Of a DNA stretch of 57,187 bases, positions 8,179-16,868 are shown one piece after another; the first letter of the stretch is position 1; each line of letters starts with the position of its first letter. The translations under genes were made by a program, and so were the position numbers. The notes below the pieces were generated by a model. The model saw nothing but the letters and a program-made list of their open reading frames with translations. It ran no database searches and was not told the DNA's origin. Source of the DNA: Carboxylicivirga fragile (GTDB taxonomy: Bacteria; Bacteroidota; Bacteroidia; Bacteroidales; Marinilabiliaceae); NCBI GenBank assembly GCA_025499625.1, contig JAFMVD010000038.1:1-57187 (forward strand), given 5' to 3'.

Positions 8179-10373
8179 AAGATATCGAACCTAAAGTACT
8201 GTTGGTAACTCCGCCTTTAACGCAGCTTAATACACCATATCCGGCAACATGTTATCTGAAAGGATATTTAAACACCATTGGAGTTGCTTGTAATCAGGTT
8301 GATTTAGGTATCGAAGTGATTAATCATTTGTTCTCTTATGAAGGCTTATCTAAACTTTTTGAAGGAAAACAAGTGCAAAAGGATTGGTCAGAGAATTCTC
8401 AACGTATTTTTCATTTGAAGAAGTTCTACCTGGCTAGTATACCAAAGGTGATGGATTTTTTGCATGAGCCAAAAGTGGAAATGGCACATGTGATATGCAG
8501 TGGCAATGTGTTACCCGAAGCTTCACGATTTGAACAACTTGAAGAATTGGAATGGGCTTTTGGCAATATGGGTTTGCTTGATAAGGCCAAACATTTTTGT
8601 ACTCTTTATTTAGAAGATATATGTGATTTTATAACAGAAGTTATCGATCCGCATTTTGGTTTTAGTAGATATGCAGAGCGTCTGGGGCGATCGGCAAGTT
8701 CATTTGATTCTATTGATGAGGCATTGAATTTACCCTTATCATATGTTGAGGAAATATTAATAAAAGAACTTTCGAAAGCAGTTAACCAGCACCAACCAAC
8801 TTTAATAAGTCTTTCCGTTCCCTTTCCAGGAAACCTGATGGGAGCATTGCGCATTGGTCAATGGATAAAACAAAATCAACCCGAAATAACAGTTTCGATG
8901 GGTGGAGGTTATCCTAATACCGAGTTAAGGGCATTAAAGGATGATCGTATTTTTCAGTATCTTGATTTTATCACTTTAGATGATGGGGAAACACCATTAA
9001 AACGATTAATAGAATATTTATCAGGGCAGTGCGATTCAAACAAGTTGGTTCGTACTTGGATGATTGAGAATGGCGAATTGGTTTATCTTAATGATAATTC
9101 AGCTCAAGATGTGCCTCAGGAAAAGCTTGGTACACCTGATTATTCCGATTTACCCTTACATAAGTATCTTTCAGTCATTGAAGTGGCCAATCCAATGTTT
9201 CGACTATGGAGCGATGGTAAATGGATGAAACTTACTTTGGCGCATGGTTGCTATTGGGGTAAGTGTACATTTTGTGATGGATCTCTTGATTATATCGGAC
9301 GTTATGAACCATCTCATGTAAAAATGATTGTGGATAGAATGCAGGCCATGATGTTGCAAACGGGTATGAATGGCTTTCATTTCGTTGATGAAGCTGCGCC
9401 GCCTGCGTTATTAAAAGAATTAGCGCTAGAAATTCTGCGAAGACAAATAAGGGTGGTTTGGTGGACTAATGTGCGTTTCGAAAAAAGTTTTACGCCCGAT
9501 GTTTGTCGTTTATTAAAACTAAGTGGTTGTATCGCTGTTTCTGGCGGTATTGAAGTTGCATCAGAGCGGATTTTAAAGCTTATTAATAAAGGTGTAGATA
9601 TTGCACAAGTGAGTAATGTCAGTCTAAATTTTACTCAAGCTGGAATCATGGTGCATGCTTATTTGATGTACGGTTTTCCTACCCAAACGGAACAAGAAAC
9701 CATTGATTCGTTGGAGGTTGTCAGGCAGTTGTTTGAGTTGAATATAATTGATTCGGGCTTTTGGCATCAGTTTGCAATGACGGCACATAGTGATGTTGGC
9801 CTGCAGCCCGATAAGTATAAGGTGAAAATAACAAAGGGCTTGGATGGGGAATTTGCGAACAACGATTTATACCATCAAGATCCATTGGGAGCAGATCATT
9901 CTAAATTTGGAGAAGGTTTGAAGAAAGCCATTTTTAATTTTATGCATGGCGTGTGTTTGGATTATCATTTAAGTGAATGGTTTGAATTTAAAGCACCCCA
10001 GACTTCATTGCCACCAAATTACATTGAGAAGTGTTTGTCGGATTCTGTCATTGTTTCTGAGCGTTCGAGCTTAGTGTGGTTGCACGAGATACCTTTGGTG
10101 CGACACTATGAAAAACGAAAGAAGGGTAGTGCTCTGTCAATGGCAGAATTAACCTTTGTTTTACCCCAGGAGCAGTATGCTTTAAACCTTAAAGCAAATT
10201 TGGCAGATTGGTTATTGTTAGTGCTGTCTGAAATGTCACTAGCTAAGCTTGAACGCTACAGCTTAAATGATTTACACATGAGTTTTGAAGCTCATGAATT
10301 AGGCGATTTCGATGTTTTTTGGCAGAGCAATACGTGTACTCAGCTACGTGAAATAGGGCTTTTGATTCTTTAA
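8175..10373 (+). CDS. B12-binding-domain radical SAM protein with CX4CX2C cluster motif
   Basis: A 732-aa cytosolic protein. The N terminus (KVLLVTPPLTQLNTPYPATC and the region up to about 300, with SLSVPFPGNLMGALRIGQWIK and VSMGGGYPNTE) fits a cobalamin-binding Rossmann domain. The radical SAM core starts near 350 and carries GCYWGKCTFC, with Cys359, Cys364 and Cys367 as likely [4Fe-4S] ligands. The spacing is CX4CX2C, not the classical CX3CX2C. A late motif VHAYLMYGFPTQTEQE supports the family. The C-terminal about 180 residues are not recognised. The substrate is unknown. Coupled to an EamA transporter, it could make or modify a metabolite that this transporter moves. Confidence 0.82.
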   Translation: MKDIEPKVLLVTPPLTQLNTPYPATCYLKGYLNTIGVACNQVDLGIEVINHLFSYEGLSKLFEGKQVQKDWSENSQRIFHLKKFYLASIPKVMDFLHEPKVEMAHVICSGNVLPEASRFEQLEELEWAFGNMGLLDKAKHFCTLYLEDICDFITEVIDPHFGFSRYAERLGRSASSFDSIDEALNLPLSYVEEILIKELSKAVNQHQPTLISLSVPFPGNLMGALRIGQWIKQNQPEITVSMGGGYPNTELRALKDDRIFQYLDFITLDDGETPLKRLIEYLSGQCDSNKLVRTWMIENGELVYLNDNSAQDVPQEKLGTPDYSDLPLHKYLSVIEVANPMFRLWSDGKWMKLTLAHGCYWGKCTFCDGSLDYIGRYEPSHVKMIVDRMQAMMLQTGMNGFHFVDEAAPPALLKELALEILRRQIRVVWWTNVRFEKSFTPDVCRLLKLSGCIAVSGGIEVASERILKLINKGVDIAQVSNVSLNFTQAGIMVHAYLMYGFPTQTEQETIDSLEVVRQLFELNIIDSGFWHQFAMTAHSDVGLQPDKYKVKITKGLDGEFANNDLYHQDPLGADHSKFGEGLKKAIFNFMHGVCLDYHLSEWFEFKAPQTSLPPNYIEKCLSDSVIVSERSSLVWLHEIPLVRHYEKRKKGSALSMAELTFVLPQEQYALNLKANLADWLLLVLSEMSLAKLERYSLNDLHMSFEAHELGDFDVFWQSNTCTQLREIGLLIL

Positions 10374-10561
10374 GTGCTTGTGTTTTCTATTTCCGCAAAC
10401 CGTTTCGGAACTTACTTTTAAAATACTTGAGTGAAGGTGACTGTGGTTTAAGTTTCAGTATAAGAGGTTTTTAATTGTATTTTGTGATTTTGTCAAAACA
10501 GTGCTTTTTTCGATATCACTGTTGAATGTTTAAATTTACATTCAAACTAAGAACTATCAGG

Positions 10562-12229
10562 ATGAAAAATCTACTACTACTTTCATTTACCTTATTGCTT
10601 GCTTTGCAATCTTGTAATAATCAAACAACAACTTCAACTGAAAAACCAAATGTTCCCTTTGTATGGGAAAATGCCAATGTTTATTTCCTATTAACCGATC
10701 GGTTTAATAACGGAGATAAATCAAATGATGTGAATTTCAATCGTGTCGAAATATCGGCTCCATTGCGAGGTTTTATGGGTGGTGATTTTAAGGGAATTAC
10801 ACAAAAGATAAATGAAGGCTATTTCTCAAAACTGGGTATTACTGCTTTGTGGTTTAGTCCAATTTTTGAACAGGTTCATGGATCGGTTGATGAAGGTACT
10901 GGTTTAACCTTTGCTTTCCATGGATATTGGACTAAGGATTGGACCGCAATTGAGCCTAACTTTGGCACAGAACAAGAATTTGCTGCCCTTGTTGATGCGG
11001 CGCATGCCAATGGCATCAGAATATTAATGGATGTCATCATTAACCATACAGGCCCAGTAACGCCACAGGATCCTGTGTGGGATGATGCGTGGGTTAGGAC
11101 TTCACCACAATGTAAATATCAGGACTATGAATCAACAGTTACTTGTACTTTGGTTGAAAATTTACCTGATGTGAAAACTGAAAGTGATGAGCATGTGGAT
11201 TTACCAAAGCCACTCATGGAAAAGTGGGCCGAAGAGGGAAGATTGGAGCAAGAGGTAAATGAGTTGGAGGCCTATTTTGCCAGTACAGGATATGCGCGTG
11301 CACCACGATTCTATATTATAAAATGGCTAACTGATTTTATTCGAAAGTATGGAATCGATGGATTTCGTTTGGATACAGTAAAACACACCGAAGAAACAGT
11401 TTGGGCCGATTTATGGAAGGAAGCAACTAAAGCTTTTAATGAATGGAAAGCGGCTAATCCTGATAAGGTAATGGATGATAATGAATTCTTCATGGTGGGA
11501 GAAGTATACGGTTATGGAATCTCGGGTGTTCGCATGTATGATTTTGGCGACCGAAAGGTTGACTACTTCAGTAATGGGATGAAAAGCTTAATTAATTTTG
11601 AGTTTAAGTCAGATGCGCATAATGATTACGAAACTATTTTTTCAAAATATAGTCAACTGTTAAATGATTCATTAAAAGGCTTAAGTGTTATGAATTATAT
11701 AAGTTCGCACGATGATGGTCAACCATATGATCAAAAACGAATGAATACGCTTGAGTCTGCTACCAAACTTTTATTGTGTCCGGGTGCATCACAAGTATAT
11801 TACGGAGATGAATCGGCACGTAGTTTAATGATAGATGGAACTTCAGGTGATGCTACTTTACGTTCGTTTATGAACTGGGAAGAAATTCTGGAAAATAAGC
11901 AAGTCAATGGTGTTGCTCTGCAAGATTTGCTTTCGCATTGGCAAAAACTTGGGCAGTTCAGAAGTGAGCATCCAGCAGTTGGAGCGGGTGTGCATGCTAT
12001 GATCCAGGAGAAACCTTATTATTTTAAACGTACTTATTCATCAAGCAATTATGATGATAGAGTGGTTGTGGGGCTCGATTTAGATAAGGGAATGAAACAA
12101 GTTGATGTGGAAGGGATATTTGAAGAGGGAGAGTTGTTGACTGATTTTTATTCGGGTAAAACGGTTAAAGTACAGAATGGAAAAGTGCAGTTTGATAGTG
12201 ACAAAACAATTGTTCTTCTGGCTCAATAA
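10562..12229 (+). CDS. GH13 alpha-amylase-family lipoprotein
   Basis: An exported alpha-glucan hydrolase, 555 aa from the chosen start. A lipoprotein signal ends in LALQSC (Cys18). The upstream ATG at 10526 would add 12 residues before the signal peptide and is less likely. GH13 motifs run in order: LTDRFNNGD near the N terminus, MDVIINHTG, GFRLDTVKH with nucleophile D271, GEVYG with acid/base E314, and ISSHDDG with D384. A C-terminal beta domain follows. It is probably anchored in the outer membrane or periplasm and would cut starch or maltooligosaccharides. It is monocistronic and no SusCD lies beside it, so it is not part of a visible starch locus. A clear terminator follows. Confidence 0.9.
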   Translation: MKNLLLLSFTLLLALQSCNNQTTTSTEKPNVPFVWENANVYFLLTDRFNNGDKSNDVNFNRVEISAPLRGFMGGDFKGITQKINEGYFSKLGITALWFSPIFEQVHGSVDEGTGLTFAFHGYWTKDWTAIEPNFGTEQEFAALVDAAHANGIRILMDVIINHTGPVTPQDPVWDDAWVRTSPQCKYQDYESTVTCTLVENLPDVKTESDEHVDLPKPLMEKWAEEGRLEQEVNELEAYFASTGYARAPRFYIIKWLTDFIRKYGIDGFRLDTVKHTEETVWADLWKEATKAFNEWKAANPDKVMDDNEFFMVGEVYGYGISGVRMYDFGDRKVDYFSNGMKSLINFEFKSDAHNDYETIFSKYSQLLNDSLKGLSVMNYISSHDDGQPYDQKRMNTLESATKLLLCPGASQVYYGDESARSLMIDGTSGDATLRSFMNWEEILENKQVNGVALQDLLSHWQKLGQFRSEHPAVGAGVHAMIQEKPYYFKRTYSSSNYDDRVVVGLDLDKGMKQVDVEGIFEEGELLTDFYSGKTVKVQNGKVQFDSDKTIVLLAQ

Positions 12230-12250
12230 AATCTTAATTTAAAGAATTTA

Positions 12251-12276
12251 AATCCAGGCTAGTCCTGGATTTTTTA
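12251..12276 (+). terminator. Rho-independent terminator after the alpha-amylase gene
   Basis: AATCCAGG (12251-12258), loop CTAGT, CCTGGATT (12264-12271), then a T run. Confidence 0.8.
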
Positions 12277-12303
12277 TATCTTAAGGTTTTATTTTTTTTC
12301 GTT

Positions 12304-13098
12304 ATGGGCTTAATAAAAATTTATCAAGTTGATGCTTTTACATCCGAGCTGTTTAAAGGAAATCCTGCTGCCGTCTGTTTGTTTGAGGAATTTCCTGAGG
12401 ATAGTGTTATGCAGAGCATTGCATTCGAAAATAATTTAGCAGAAACAGCATTTGTTAAACCTTTGGGAGGGAATCAATTTTTTATTAGGTGGTTCACACC
12501 ATGTGTTGAAGTAAATTTGTGCGGGCATGCCACACTGGCTAGTTCCTATGTTTTGTTCCATCACGAAGGCATTAACTCTAATGAACTCGTGTTTCAAACT
12601 AAGAATATTGGACAACTTCGTGTAGAAAGAAATGCCGATTGGTTGGTTCTGGATTTTCCGGCTGATGAACTTGTTGAAATTGACTGGCCTGAAAATGAAA
12701 TAAAAGCAATGGGTATTCGTCCTGAAGCTGTTTTTAAAGGGCGATGCGATTTGTTATTTATATATAGCTCACAACGGCAGATTGAGCTGCTGCAACCAAA
12801 TTTTGATCAGCTTGCTAAATCTGAATCAGAAGGCGTTATTGCCACAGCAAAAGGTGATGAGGTGGATTTTGTTTCGCGCTATTTTGGTCCTAAGGTTGGC
12901 ATTGACGAGGACTCTGTAACGGGTTCGGCGCACACAACATTAACGCCATATTGGGCAAAAAATCTTAATAAAAAGCAACTAACAGCACGGCAAATATCAT
13001 TTAGACAAGGCGAGTTAAAATGTGAATTGCTTAATGATCGCGTTAAAATTGCTGGCCAGGCAAAGTTATATTTGAAAGGGCAATTGTATTTGCCATAA
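12304..13098 (+). CDS. PhzF-family isomerase/epimerase-like protein
   Basis: A 264-aa cytosolic member of the PhzF/diaminopimelate-epimerase fold family. The N terminus IYQVDAFTSELFKGNPAAVC, the catalytic glutamate region NNLAETAFV (E47), the CGHATLASSYVLF motif, and the late DEDSVTGSAHTTLTPYW are diagnostic. PhzF itself isomerises a dihydroxyanthranilate in phenazine synthesis, but no other phenazine genes are present, so this is one of the many PhzF-like proteins of unassigned substrate. Single-gene unit between two terminators. Confidence 0.9.
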   Translation: MGLIKIYQVDAFTSELFKGNPAAVCLFEEFPEDSVMQSIAFENNLAETAFVKPLGGNQFFIRWFTPCVEVNLCGHATLASSYVLFHHEGINSNELVFQTKNIGQLRVERNADWLVLDFPADELVEIDWPENEIKAMGIRPEAVFKGRCDLLFIYSSQRQIELLQPNFDQLAKSESEGVIATAKGDEVDFVSRYFGPKVGIDEDSVTGSAHTTLTPYWAKNLNKKQLTARQISFRQGELKCELLNDRVKIAGQAKLYLKGQLYLP

Positions 13099-13101
13099 AA
13101 A

Positions 13102-13131
13102 AGACCTTCCGTTTGGAAGGTCTCAGTAAGT
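13102..13131 (-). terminator. Terminator for the minus-strand DUF4251 gene
   Basis: AGACCTTCC (13102-13110) and GGAAGGTCT (13115-13123) form a perfect 9-bp stem. Read on the minus strand, the stem is followed by a run of T (13097-13101 region), so it mainly terminates the leftward gene; it may also serve the convergent PhzF gene. Confidence 0.78.
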
Positions 13132-13147
13132 ACTGTTATTAAGTAAT

Positions 13148-13669
13148 CTATTTTTTGCTCTCTTTTTCTTCTATTTTATCAATTTCTCCCTGATAACTTA
13201 TATGGCTGCGATTGTTACTCGTTACGTTAACCGAGGTATTACCATTGTAGCTAATTTCCATTGATACTCTATAATGGTCCTTGTCTTTAACTTCAAATGA
13301 AAAAGTGATTGTTCGTTTCTTTTCATTGATTTCGACCTTCTTATTTTCCATAGTACCATTAAACTTAATACCACCGTCGTTGCCATAATGAGATTGGAAT
13401 CCTCGTCCAAAAAATGGTAGATCTCCTTCTGCATTATCACCTGTAATTTTTATAAAACCATAATTCGTTGTAAGGTCGATAGATTGACCTCCTTGTGGAA
13501 ATGCACGGTTTGGTACATAAATAAATTGAGCACTATCCACCAATGTTTTGGTTTCTGTAAAGGCTTCATTTTTTTTATTTTCTCTTTCTTGTTTTTTTTG
13601 TGAAAAGGCGTTTTGACTGCTGAGCAATAATAAAAGACTAAATATTGTATAGCTAATAATTGTTTTCAT
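13148..13669 (-). CDS. DUF4251-type secreted protein
   Basis: A 173-aa exported protein with a signal peptide ending in NAFSQ, a short charged linker rich in K/E, and a beta-rich domain. QFIYVPNRAFPQGGQSIDLT, the FFGRGFQSHYGNDGGIKF stretch and the C-terminal SYQGEI strand match the Bacteroidota-specific DUF4251 pattern. No function is known for the family. It is a stand-alone gene with its own terminator. Confidence 0.75.
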   Translation of the reverse strand: MKTIISYTIFSLLLLLSSQNAFSQKKQERENKKNEAFTETKTLVDSAQFIYVPNRAFPQGGQSIDLTTNYGFIKITGDNAEGDLPFFGRGFQSHYGNDGGIKFNGTMENKKVEINEKKRTITFSFEVKDKDHYRVSMEISYNGNTSVNVTSNNRSHISYQGEIDKIEEKESKK

Positions 13670-13712
13670 AACTTATAGATCTTAATTTTGAATTATATTC
13701 ATATCAAAACGT

Positions 13713-13910
13713 ATGCCAAATATAAAGAATAAAGCGGAAGGAATGACTTGCTTTGTTTGTGAAACAAGTATTACCGATACTTTGTTTATGATTCATTCTC
13801 AAGTTCATTTGCCACTTTGTTTAGCTTGTAAAGAAACTAATCAGGAGAAAGATAAAGTGAAGGAATTGTTGGAAGGCTTAGCTGAGGATCTTGGCATTGG
13901 ATGCATTTAA
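13713..13910 (+). CDS. Small CxxC/CxxC zinc-ribbon-like protein
   Basis: A 65-aa protein with two cysteine pairs, CFVC near residue 13 and CLAC near 37, arranged as in a treble-clef or zinc-ribbon knuckle. An acidic helical tail ends in a further cysteine. A TAATTTTG element (13683-13690), a good -7 match for Bacteroidota, lies 22 bp before the start codon and supports the gene being real. It is 20 bp upstream of the outer-membrane protein gene and probably cotranscribed with it. Function unknown. Confidence 0.6.
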   Translation: MPNIKNKAEGMTCFVCETSITDTLFMIHSQVHLPLCLACKETNQEKDKVKELLEGLAEDLGIGCI

Positions 13911-13930
13911 CTTAACTTAACGATAATACA

Positions 13931-14464
13931 ATGAAAACTAAACTACTGCCTTTTCTGCTGCTCTTTATTGTTGGAGCTTTCAGTATTTCTGCTCAAGAGA
14001 ATGAAGGAAAGAAATTTAAGGATAAGATTTACACCGGAGGAAACCTGGGCTTGACTTTTGGAACCTATACTAACATAATGATTAGTCCTATCATAGGTGC
14101 CCGTTTGAACGAAAAAATATATGCCGGACTCGGATTTGAATACCAGTATACGAAGGACAAATCTATAGAGCCAGCTTTGACCTATAATCAATTTGGTGCC
14201 CGTTTGTTTTCTCAGTATAATATTATTCCGCAGTTATTTGCTCACCTTGAGTTTGCCGGATATAGTATGGAGAGGTATAATATTCGCTACGAGAAGGAAC
14301 GAAATTTTGTACCATTTATTTATGTGGGCGGTGGTTATCGACAAATGATATCCCAAAGAAGCTTTGTCTCATTTCGCATTTTGTTTGATGTACTGCAAAA
14401 TACCAATTCGCCATACAATGCATGGGATCCTATTTATAGCATTGGGTTTGGTGTTGGTATTTAA
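13931..14464 (+). CDS. Small outer-membrane beta-barrel protein
   Basis: A 177-aa exported protein: the signal peptide ends in SISAQ and is followed by amphipathic strands rich in Gly, Tyr and Phe (GGNLGLTFGTYTNIMISP, YAGLGFEYQYT, PFIYVGGGYRQMI) and a final strand YSIGFGVGI. This is the pattern of an 8-strand OmpW/OmpX-like barrel. Ligand or role unknown. It converges on the YdcF-like gene with only 10 bp between stops. Confidence 0.72.
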   Translation: MKTKLLPFLLLFIVGAFSISAQENEGKKFKDKIYTGGNLGLTFGTYTNIMISPIIGARLNEKIYAGLGFEYQYTKDKSIEPALTYNQFGARLFSQYNIIPQLFAHLEFAGYSMERYNIRYEKERNFVPFIYVGGGYRQMISQRSFVSFRILFDVLQNTNSPYNAWDPIYSIGFGVGI

Positions 14465-14474
14465 TGTCAAAATA

Positions 14475-15239
14475 TCAGATATAACCATTTATTTTATACA
14501 TGAGCAAACCCAACCATTCTTTAAGAAGTAGTGGCCATTGGTTGAGAGTGGCTAGTGATGGAATAAAGTATTCACCCGGTTTAAGTTGATTGGTGTGTTG
14601 CAAGAAGTGGGAGTAGTAGGGTGTAACTTTAATTCCCGTTTTTTCGAAGCACATTTTTGCTCGCCTCATATGAAAAGCAGAAGTAATTAAAATAACGTCT
14701 AGGTTTGAATTAATGCTTGAGAGCACTTGTTTGGTGTGAATGGCATTTTCATTTGTGTTACGAGAGTGTGATTCAACAAATATATCCTTTTCAGGAATGT
14801 TGATGGAAACTAAATAATCTTTGAGATAGGTTGCTTCTGGCGTTTCTTCAAACATGATTTCCGCAGAACCACCTGAAAGAATAATCTTGCTACCTGGATT
14901 TTGATGATAAATGGGTAAGGCTTGTAATAAACGATCTACCGATTGAAAAAAGAGGATTTTATTTGATTTTGAATTAATGGACGAGTAGCCACCCAAAATG
15001 ACAATATTTGACGCCTTACTGATCTCTACTTGGGTATTTTCCATGGGACCTTCCCATTTGGTAATTGTCCAGTTAAATAAGGCCGTATTTGAAAAAAGAA
15101 GAAAAATAGCGAAAGCAGAAAATCGAAGTACTTTTTTGTAATTCGCTTTTTTCATAAATCGAGAAAGAACTAATAAGAAGAGGCACCATAAAAATGGAGA
15201 TATTAGAAAGGATAATATTTTAGATAGGAAGAAAAACAT
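14475..15239 (-). CDS. YdcF/ElyC-family (DUF218) membrane protein
   Basis: A 254-aa inner-membrane protein with two N-terminal transmembrane helices (about 1-25 and 37-55) followed by a periplasmic-type DUF218 domain. Diagnostic segments are SNIVILGGY, KIILSGGSAE, the TNENAIHTKQVL helix and VILITSAFHMRRAKMCFEKTG. ElyC/SanA relatives act in envelope integrity and polysaccharide carrier handling, but the reaction is not established. Monocistronic, divergent from the nitroreductase gene. Confidence 0.82.
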   Translation of the reverse strand: MFFFLSKILSFLISPFLWCLFLLVLSRFMKKANYKKVLRFSAFAIFLLFSNTALFNWTITKWEGPMENTQVEISKASNIVILGGYSSINSKSNKILFFQSVDRLLQALPIYHQNPGSKIILSGGSAEIMFEETPEATYLKDYLVSINIPEKDIFVESHSRNTNENAIHTKQVLSSINSNLDVILITSAFHMRRAKMCFEKTGIKVTPYYSHFLQHTNQLKPGEYFIPSLATLNQWPLLLKEWLGLLMYKINGYI

Positions 15240-15254
15240 TTGTTTTGCTTAAAG

Positions 15255-15285
15255 TTTGTTAGTTAACCAAGGACTTTTATTTTTG
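15255..15285 (+). promoter_or_regulatory. Promoter of the nitroreductase gene
   Basis: TTTG (15255-15258), a 19-bp spacer, then TATTTTTG (15278-15285): a full match to the Bacteroidota -33/-7 consensus, 49 bp before the start codon at 15335. Confidence 0.6.
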
Positions 15286-15334
15286 TATAAGAACAAAAGT
15301 AAGCATTAAGTCATACTTCAAAAAACCACAGGAT

Positions 15335-15868
15335 ATGCATTTTAACCAATTACTTCGTGAACGATACTCGGTACGTGAATTTAAACCCTTGAAAGTGTCA
15401 AAAGCTTTATTAGTGGAAGTGCTGGAGGCAGGTCGCATGGCGCCATCGGCAGCTAATAAACAACCATGGAAATTCATTCTTGTTTCCGAAGATGATAACT
15501 TAAAGAAATTAAAAAAAGCATATAAAAGAGATTGGTTTAAAGCGGCGCCACAGATAATTGTTATTTGCGGAGATCATGATGCTTCGTGGAAACGCTCGTT
15601 CGATGGAAAAGACCATTGTGATATTGATGCGGCTATCGCAATTGACCATATGACTATACGAGCTGCTGAATTAGGTTTGGGTACCTGCTGGGTTTGTCAT
15701 TTTCAACCTGATTTAATTAAGGAAGCATTAGAATTGCCTGAGGGTATTGAGCCCATTGCTTTGTTACCAATTGGTTACCCGATTGTAAGTAAAGCTCCTT
15801 TGAAAAATAGAAAGCAACTTAACGAGGTGGTATTTGAAGAGAAATTTGGTCAACAATTAAAGAAGTAA
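15335..15868 (+). CDS. Nitroreductase-family flavoprotein
   Basis: A 177-aa FMN-dependent oxidoreductase of the nitroreductase superfamily. The N-terminal LLRERYSVREFKPLKVS and the phosphate-binding AGRMAPSAANKQPWKFI are typical, as are the central DAAIAIDHMTIRAAELGLGTCWV and the C-terminal LLPIGYP. The length matches small single-domain members. The natural electron acceptor is unknown. It has its own promoter and converges on the next gene with a 1-bp gap. Confidence 0.9.
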   Translation: MHFNQLLRERYSVREFKPLKVSKALLVEVLEAGRMAPSAANKQPWKFILVSEDDNLKKLKKAYKRDWFKAAPQIIVICGDHDASWKRSFDGKDHCDIDAAIAIDHMTIRAAELGLGTCWVCHFQPDLIKEALELPEGIEPIALLPIGYPIVSKAPLKNRKQLNEVVFEEKFGQQLKK

Positions 15869-15869
15869 T

Positions 15870-16868
15870 TTAGAAAGTAATACCTGCTGCCAACGAAACA
15901 GCCGAATAATTACTGTAGTGATAGCTCGCCTGTAAACTCAAAAAATAAAGGTTTACTTGAACGCCGGCTTCGTACTCGGCTCCAGAGAAATCGTATTCCA
16001 TTTTTAGGGGATCACTTATGGTGCTTGTTTCTCCAACTATTCCAGTATAATCACCTAATAAATCGATTGTTGTGTTATGCGAACCATAGCCAGCACTTCC
16101 ATATAGGTTGAAAGAATGAAATACAAAACCTAACATAAAACGACCTGAGATAACGGAACTATTTACATCAAGGGATTGATTTTTTTGTTGCTCATAACTT
16201 ACTTCAGAGTTAGCATTGAGCTGGGTGTAAGTTAACATTAAAGAGGTTTCTAAAAATGGATACTTTTGTAGGAATTTGAAATATGGTACCAAGCTATGTT
16301 TTACCCCAGCACCCCACAATAAAGTTTTGCCAAGCTGATTGTATTCTATTGGTGGTGTTAATTTTAAGTTTATTTCGGTGCCCCATGGTATTCCAATGGC
16401 AAACGAAATCATAGGCAATTGTAGCGAAGAGATATCTTCACCATTGGGAACGTCATTGTCCTGCCCTAAATATGATAGAGTTGGTAATTCTTGACCGGTT
16501 AAAAATCGATGCACAGCAGTTGGGGCTCTATAAACTTCTGGGTTATTTAGGCTGATATCAGTTAGTTTGCCTGATTCAATCATTGAATTTAAATCCGTTA
16601 TTTGATCGGCTGATTTTGAATAACTCTGATTATGGACATATCTTAAAGTAAATCTGCCTGTGCGCAAAACACTTGGAGAACTATTCCAACCTCCATTTAA
16701 GTTGGCATCAATCATTCCAGCATAGGGATGTAAGTATGTTTTCGATAAAACCTGGGCATTTTGAACACCATAGTTTAGATAATCAACAATATTCTTTTGA
16801 GCAAAGCTTAAGTTGCTAATTAATAGCATTATCGATAGGGTAGTGTATGGTTTGTTTAATAATCTCAT
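15870..16868 (-). CDS. Outer-membrane beta-barrel-like protein, paralogue B of a duplicated pair
   Basis: A 332-aa exported protein. A signal peptide ends in LSFAQ. The following NIVDYLNYGVQNAQVLSKTY...PYAGMIDANLNGGWNSS matches the start of the 17986-18957 protein (residues IIDILKGGTHDANLIANEY, PYGEMLGVNLNSGWYNS). The remainder is strand-rich and ends in an aromatic strand, as in outer-membrane barrels. It resembles the Bacteroidota DUF6588 group as I remember it (not checked). Its start overlaps the stop of the SPOR gene by ATGA, so the two are translationally coupled. Function unknown. Confidence 0.7.
   Translation of the reverse strand: MRLLNKPYTTLSIMLLISNLSFAQKNIVDYLNYGVQNAQVLSKTYLHPYAGMIDANLNGGWNSSPSVLRTGRFTLRYVHNQSYSKSADQITDLNSMIESGKLTDISLNNPEVYRAPTAVHRFLTGQELPTLSYLGQDNDVPNGEDISSLQLPMISFAIGIPWGTEINLKLTPPIEYNQLGKTLLWGAGVKHSLVPYFKFLQKYPFLETSLMLTYTQLNANSEVSYEQQKNQSLDVNSSVISGRFMLGFVFHSFNLYGSAGYGSHNTTIDLLGDYTGIVGETSTISDPLKMEYDFSGAEYEAGVQVNLYFLSLQASYHYSNYSAVSLAAGITF

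Noticed and set aside
10526-10561. Upstream ATG of the alpha-amylase gene
   Set aside because: It would put 12 residues in front of a complete lipoprotein signal peptide.
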